NCBI GenBank assembly: GCA_037074705.1
Contig: CM073591.1
Coordinates: 162,220,032-162,284,031, forward strand
Reading direction: 5' to 3'
DNA from: Zhengitettix transpicula
Lineage: Eukaryota > Arthropoda > Insecta > Orthoptera > Tetrigidae
DNA: 64,000 bases
Shown here: piece after piece, positions 58,608-64,000 of the stretch
How positions within the stretch are numbered: position 1 is the stretch's first letter
Layout of the letters: the number at the start of each line of letters is the position of its first letter
Notes under the pieces: model-generated
Told to the model about the DNA's origin: nothing
The model's database searches: none
The model's input: the letters and a program-made list of their open reading frames with translations, nothing else
Position numbers and translations under genes: made by a program

Positions 58608-59149
58608 ATGTAACAATCGATTTTTCATTTAGAGTAACAGGCTACATGAGGGAAATCCACGTGGGGGCAACTCATCTTTAATAGCATAGGAAGGGATTTT
58701 AAGGGGTGATGTGGAAGGATAGAGGATGGTAGCCAAGGGTTAGCTAGGGCCCCCGAGCTATACTTTCTGGATCCTACCCGGAGTTCACCTAAAAGTGATA
58801 CAGGACAAAACCTAGAAATCTCAGGTAGGTCGGGCATTATGTGTCCCACGCCCTTCCGATGGCGAAGAAGGGTTTGCTGTAGGGCCGTAGCATTCCCTTC
58901 TCCGTGCCTCAACCAGTTTAGGACGCAGCAGACCGACTGTTCCAGTGGGAACAACAAACAACTCTTACCGTATGCCCAAAGTCTGTGACCCAGGAACATA
59001 CACCTCTCAAAACAGACCGAGGTACCTCGGCTTAGTTCAAAAACGGAGAGAGGAAAAGGCATCCCCAAAAGTACTCCCTCCGTCTGTCCTAAAAGTTTCT
59101 GCCTGCGAGAGAATAGCCCTCGCAGACCCCTTCTCCCGTATGCAACGAT
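58608..59149 (-). mobile_element. Retroposon family I, copy I, near full length with decayed target-site duplication
   Basis: On the minus strand, from GTCTGCGAGGGC...TCTCGCAGGCAG (the 5' hairpin, near 59099-59130) through all landmarks to GTAGCCTGTTACTCT and a T-rich tail at about 58621-58630. The flanks TATGTAACAATCG (58608-58620) and TATGCAACGATCG (59139-59151) are alike at 11 of 13 bases. This is a likely old target-site duplication, supporting the same insertion mechanism as copy G. The 147-codon frame in it (58625-59068) is not matched in length by other copies. Confidence 0.82.
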
Positions 59150-59151
59150 CG

Positions 59152-60290
59152 CTCAGCATTACGTCCCATTTGTTAAAAGAAGATTCAAAAAGGGCCTCAG
59201 AGTGCACTATGTAAGAGATAATTTGATTGGCTATTAATCCTGTGTTCCCGGGAAAATGTTACATTCTGATTGACTGAGAGAGCAGATGAAAGGTAATATC
59301 GCAGAGATTCACTTTACCGGGAGTCGCCTTGGAGGAAGGTCGACGCAAACCTTTCGGCAATTTTCTAACAAAATTATTTTAAACCCAGAGTGCAGTAGAC
59401 AACGAGGGGCTTTACATCTTCAAGGAACGTTTATGACGCAGTCCTGATTTCCGAGAAGGACGATCCCGAGCGCGTACCTTGCCTTACATCTGGAGACAAC
59501 GGGGCCTTCTTTGCTTGATTCGGCAAGGGCCACATCTTCGTATTCCGACTTCACGGGCTTGCCTTGCTTTCTGAGACGAGATTAAAAGATTTACTTGTAA
59601 CGATTTTTGTCCATGCACAAATCTGTTTCCTTGAAACTAATTATATATATAATTTTTAACTTAAAATAAATGAAGACAATTAATATAAGTAGTTACCACA
59701 TTTTATGTGTAATTTCAACCATGTAACTAGCAAATTATTTAATTTTTATTTCGGCTACCCTCTGAAATGTTATAAAAATTTAAAAACGCAAGAAGTAAAC
59801 AAAATTAACTATAGCCATTTTCGATGATCTGAAATTGAACGGATTGTGGAACGAACCCGTTTCACATTGTAATCTTCGTTTTCACGCGTATCGCCTGTAT
59901 AATTTGGCTTTACGTCCAATATAAGACCACTCTCCTACTGCTCATCCCCTAACACAAACGTGTTATATAAACGATATAAAAGCAGATAAATTACTCTCAT
60001 ACGTCCCAGATAATGTGATTTCATTCCACGTTTGTGTGATGATCCCATTCGTTTGCGCAAATAATGTTCTCCTTAATCAATGCGTAAATTTAATTATTTC
60101 TTATTCGTCTCATAATCAATTGTCAATGTTTTATGCTAAAATTTACAATTGAAATTTCGCTTACAAAACTCAGACAAGTATCAATAGTTGTTACTATACT
60201 GTAGCGAAGAAGTGCACCTTCCAAATATTGAATAATTAATTTTATTGGAATCTTAGCAGCAAGTCGGACATCGTAATATCTGATCCTAAC
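59152..60290. other. Unassigned DNA, GC-richer at 59.24-59.58 kb
   Basis: A patch with GGGAGTCGCCTTGGAGGAAG and GGACGATCCCGAGCGCGTAC, without open frame or repeat match. AT-rich sequence follows. Confidence 0.4.
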
Positions 60291-60310
60291 ATTTTGGCGC
60301 AGCCGTGTCT
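60291..60310 (+). other. tRNA-Ser-type primer-binding-like motif
   Basis: TTTTGGCGCAGCCGTGTCTG follows CCTAACA. TGGCGCAG..G is the start of the tRNA-Ser primer-binding site used by some gypsy elements (TGGCGCAGTCGG). Only about 10 bases agree and no LTR start was identified upstream, so this is weak. Confidence 0.25.
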
Positions 60311-61356
60311 GAAAGACAGAATACGTACATGCCAAAAGACAAATCGAAGGGATTAGGAGGGTTGCTTGTGAAAATTTCACCCAGCGGGCATTAACCCTGA
60401 AATATTCGGAAGGGCACTTCCCTCCACAACTCAGTACTGGGCTTTGTGAAGTAAAATATTTGAAATTGATTGTCGGAGAAAGGCGAGGTGATTTGGTTTC
60501 CTCCCCTGTTGTTGGGAAAGAAATTGTCTAGCTCGGAGACAACTTGAGCTTGAAGAAGCAGTATAAGATCACATCTCAGAAAGAATGGTTGGTTATCGGA
60601 GACAGACATGAGAAAAGTATTTGATTTGATCTCAGAGAAAAAGCACATAGAGAAAGGTTATAGAAGAGCATCCAGACATTATTTCGTCACAGAAGCCGGA
60701 ACTTATAAATAATTGTGCGAGTTCCATTTACAGTTTATCATCGCAGTCTAGGAAGAACCGTGCAAGTCCAATGCACGAGTTAAGTAGACGTCCTAGAGAT
60801 ATAGAGAACACAGCCCAATGCAGTCACATATATGAGGAGATTCACAACAAATGAACCGAAGTTCATTGCCTGACTTCGAGACTACGTGTCGCTGAGCAGG
60901 AAGGAAGCCCGAAGGATCCTTGCACACGCCGCCTGAGATTCTGAGAATCATCCCTGAGCCACCAGGTACTTGTCATCCATGCTCCTGGTCGACTAGAGAA
61001 CAATGTGCCATGTATTTCCGCATCGAGATGCGTTTGACGAGATTTCTGCTACTCGACGCACACGAGTCATCACCCTTTGATTTGAACTAAATAATGTTTT
61101 AATTTGAGACTCTTGTAAATACTATTCTGAAGTTATCTCCTTAATAATCCAAAATTAAAAATCCCAGTTAATTGATTTAAAAATTTAGTAATCAAATCAA
61201 TTATATGTTTTTATTAAATAATCTATTCCATACAACCAAACAAAAATAATAAAGTTACAATACTTATGTTTGAACACAGGACCATTGAAATAATAATAAT
61301 AATCAGGCCGATGAATTTGCTAATAGAAGGAGAAGAAGAAGGTGTAGACAGGCTAT
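60311..61356. other. GC-richer unassigned region (60.36-61.08 kb)
   Basis: About 700 bp of balanced composition with ACTTATAAATAATTGTGCGA (TATA-like, 60701), then CAAGTCCAATGCACGAG and AAGGATCCTTGCACACGCCG. No long open frame. It could be the leader or LTR of a decayed retrotransposon, in line with the motif at 60291, but no boundary is seen. Confidence 0.3.
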
Positions 61357-61420
61357 GTATAGGGTAATCCACATAGTGGTAACTCCCCTCTTTTAGCATA
61401 GAAAAGGGAGTGAATGGCAA
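61357..61420 (-). repeat. Retroposon family I, copy J (3' end only)
   Basis: TATGTATAGGGTAATCCACA, then TAGTGGTAACTCCCCTC and TTTTAGCATAGAAAAGGGAG, match the last 60-70 bp of the family, and most closely the left end of copy B (AAGTATAGGGTAATCCATGT). It is extremely 5' truncated. Confidence 0.65.
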
Positions 61421-63641
61421 GCGCTTTCTTTCCTACTGTCTACAATATTTTATTCCTATTATCATAAGAAATAATGGAAATACGATTTTTAATATACCAA
61501 ATATAAAAACATTAAAACATCAGGAATACGAAATTATCTACTTGAAATATCTCGTCATAAAGTAATTAAATCTAAAAAAAAAAGTATCTGATGCTGTAAA
61601 CATTTTTGGTAAAAATATGAATGAAGACTGTCTACAATTTTATTGTCTAGAGACCGCTGATCGTTTGACTACTGTTGAGTCTTTTCACTTTAACTGCATT
61701 TTTATGTACACTGCTTGATATTTGATAGGCGAATTCCTGAACGATTACACTGATATAGGTGAACTAAAGCGTCACACGAAACATGGAGTCATGAATGTTG
61801 TGAGCAGCGGACGTGAAGCAGCATTTGAGAGTAATTCGTCACTTGACGGCAGTTGGTTGAGTTCCCTCGAGAGGAACATCACCTGCTCTAAAGCAAACAT
61901 GTTTACCCTCCTGCTGAATAACAGCTACCCAGCTAAACCACATATCCCGAACGACGACGTTTAAGCTCCTGCCATCTTCTTGATCTGTGAAGTGCTGTTA
62001 GGTTGACATCAAAAATCTGGAAAAATTTGTTACAATTTCTGAACTGTTGAGAATTATGATGTAAACGTTTTACATTAGTTATCTTTTATATATTAATTAT
62101 GTAATTAGAGGAATACACATTATGACTAGGCAAGTGACGTGTCAGGTTAAGAAAGTACTCCAGCCTTACAATACACATTAACCTCGGCGTGAACTTTCTA
62201 ATTTGTGAGGAAATGGAAACTTATATTCGATATATAATGTGATTAAAACGATATGCTTAGAATAATAAAGATGGTGGAAAATAACGACGGGAACAGTGAG
62301 TAAATTTAAACATTGCAACACTTTTCATGCGATATCTTGGATAAACAGCATCTTGCTCCATATAAATTGTGAAAAGAAAAATAAACAGCGCCTATACATT
62401 TTACGTACATTAAACCATAGAAGAAATGGACTTTTGTTTTTTCGAAAACAGTTTCACACCTCAGTACCAGGTAAAGTTTCACGATAACGACTTTTGAAGC
62501 CAAAATAATCGTACAAGCTTATTTTCGTACCAGTAAGGTATCACTAAATTTTACGAGAAACTGAATTAGTTCCATTTACAATAATAACTAATAATACTTT
62601 AATTTCAAAGTTAAAGAATTGACGTCTTGTTCACGTGTAGTAAGTACATTTAGCATTCATTTCGTTGACAATCCACACAAGTAATAATGTGATACATTAC
62701 AAAATGTATTAGTGCTATAATGAGAGATTGGATGTTCACCGGGAAAACATTAATAAAATATTTAATTATGAAGGAACCAACATTGAGACTAGTGGGGAGA
62801 AAAACGTGATTAATTCCTAAAAGAAAAAATGCTTTAGGTCGTAGAATATCGGAACGAGTCTGATAGATTTCAAAATAAGAGCTGTTGTAGATGCGCTGGT
62901 TGAATTTGTTAATTCACCAACTAATTGTGCTGCAGAGAACCCTGTTTGGCTTAGATTGAGTTATTAACATCTGGAAATAAGCTCTATCATGGCCACATGG
63001 CCAATTGCAGAATACGACATAAATATTGTATTTACAATACGAAGCACACAAATTTTTCACATAAACGAAATAAATTTGTCGAAGAAGATAAAATAATGAC
63101 GGAAATTAGTGATGTGTAGTTCGGGGTCGTAGTGATTCAAACAACTATTCCTAGAAATTAACTGTGCAGATCGTTCACTGGTTATGTGAACTATCGTTCG
63201 TTCCCACTTAGTTCGAGAACTTGCTCGTTCTTTCGGGTCCCACAGTCTCGGTGATCGGTGAACACGTCCCCGCACTCATCTCGCACTTGTTCGTTGAGTC
63301 CTTACACAGTTCCATTCGTTTTATTTAATCGTATTTCGTAGTTATCAGTTCAACAAGAAAGTCTCAATATTGTACTCATTTATAATAATAGGTTACAAGG
63401 CAACTTAATTGCAATATTTAAAGGGGTGAATATGAAAATATCGAAAGCTTCTTAATTATTACAAATAAATTAGTACACTATTGTGACTGTGTTTTTTAAT
63501 TTCATCAACATATAAACATCTAATTATTATTTTCTCAATTACGACATATAATGAGAAATATTTCACGGAACTGGTAAATATTTTTGATCCTATGTCATGG
63601 ATGAAAAAATATCTAGCTAGATGGACGTGCATTTACCATTG

Positions 63642-63642
<1 letters not shown>
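61421..63642. other. Unassigned DNA
   Basis: A frame of 80 codons (61722-61964) in a GC-richer patch has no known domain. Another GC-richer patch, 63120-63300, is rich in GTTCG words (for example CTATCGTTCGTTCCC). No repeats of the named families. Confidence 0.4.

Positions 63643-63691
<49 letters not shown>
63643..63691. repeat. (AT)n microsatellite
   Basis: About 24 AT units. The 132-codon open frame 63592-63990 runs through it and owes its length to the repeat; its end (KLAASDCVAKEFESWKIG) is not recognised. Confidence 0.95.
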
Positions 63692-63695
<4 letters not shown>

Positions 63696-64000
63696 TTTTC
63701 TTTTGAATAATTATAGATATTTAATCTTTATATTTACATACTTGAAGTGTGTAAGAAAAACGTATGTTCATGTTATTATAGGTTTCTTTCTTAAATGTTG
63801 TAATGGAGGAATATTTAATTCATTTATACATATAGATTATTTTTTCACGAAATTGGCGGCTTCAGATTGCGTGGCAAAGGAATTTGAGAGTTGGAAGATT
63901 GGCAGATGGGTCTTCTGCCTGACCACGCTTGCTCGACAGACCAGATGGCCCTTTACCTTTCGTTTTTGTGAGTGTATTAACCGAGGTTGACCATGAATTA
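63692..64000. other. Unassigned end of window
   Basis: AT-rich, becoming GC-richer from 63855. A chance frame crosses it. No element recognised. Confidence 0.35.

Noticed and set aside
58625..59068. 147-codon open frame on the minus strand
   Set aside because: It lies entirely in family I copy I; other copies break the frame. Probably chance.
63592..63990. 132-codon open frame with an IYIYIY stretch
   Set aside because: The length is due to the (AT)n microsatellite, which has no stops in this frame. No recognisable domain.
1..64000. CRISPR arrays, operons, ribosome binding sites and phage genes
   Set aside because: The window is eukaryotic: AT-rich with LINEs, SINEs, PLEs and microsatellites. 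No regularly spaced repeats or bacterial gene arrangement was seen.

Overview
The window is 64 kb of AT-rich animal DNA, most probably insect. The evidence is the set of decayed transposons: a Penelope-like element (PLE) ending in a GIY-YIG domain, Jockey-, CR1/L2- and I-like LINE tails, a Mutator-like fragment, and Tc1/mariner-like fragments with the insect helix-turn-helix of the DUF4817 type. I found no intact host gene, no convincing host coding exon, no functional tRNA or rRNA gene, no CRISPR array and no bacterial operon. Almost every open frame is short and is either chance or part of a repeat. The stretch reads as an intergenic region or a very long intron. A large repeat-rich genome such as that of a cockroach, termite or orthopteran would fit, but this is inference.

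Layout. 0-0.5 kb: tail of a PLE with a hammerhead-ribozyme-like motif in its downstream repeat. 2.4-7.3 kb: dispersed family II, with two members of an ATAT-flanked TG...CA element (family III) in and beside one copy. 8.7 kb: Tc1/mariner transposase remnant. 9.2-10.4 kb: two inverted copies of a retroposon (family I). 12.9-14.2 kb: two more family I copies and a Mutator-like fragment. 16.5-18.5 kb: I-like LINE remains. 22.8-24.5 kb: a chimeric LINE remnant and a family I copy. 25.1-26.0 kb: family III. 28.5-31.7 kb: LINE 3' end, family II, a tRNA-derived SINE with clean target-site duplications, and an HTH remnant. 33.5-39.4 kb: family II, family I, SINE-like pieces, a complete family I insertion with a 15-bp target-site duplication, and another LINE tail. 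42.6 and 51.2-51.6 kb: two foldback structures made of inverted PLE-like termini. 44.7-47.1 and 53.2-54.8 kb: four family III elements. 58-61.4 kb: a duplicated segment and two family I copies.

The genes do not work together; this is a graveyard of elements. Four signals deserve attention. (1) Compensatory changes in a predicted stem of the PLE hammerhead-like motif. (2) A family of 0.6-1.0 kb TG...CA elements flanked by ATAT, with tRNA-Lys primer-site-like motifs near one end. (3) A 559-bp retroposon family (I) of unknown origin with poly(A), target-site duplications and a conserved 5' hairpin. (4) Several GC-richer islands without repeat character that could be conserved regulatory DNA. All coordinates and similarities were judged by eye; family assignments rest on recognised motifs, not on database searches.
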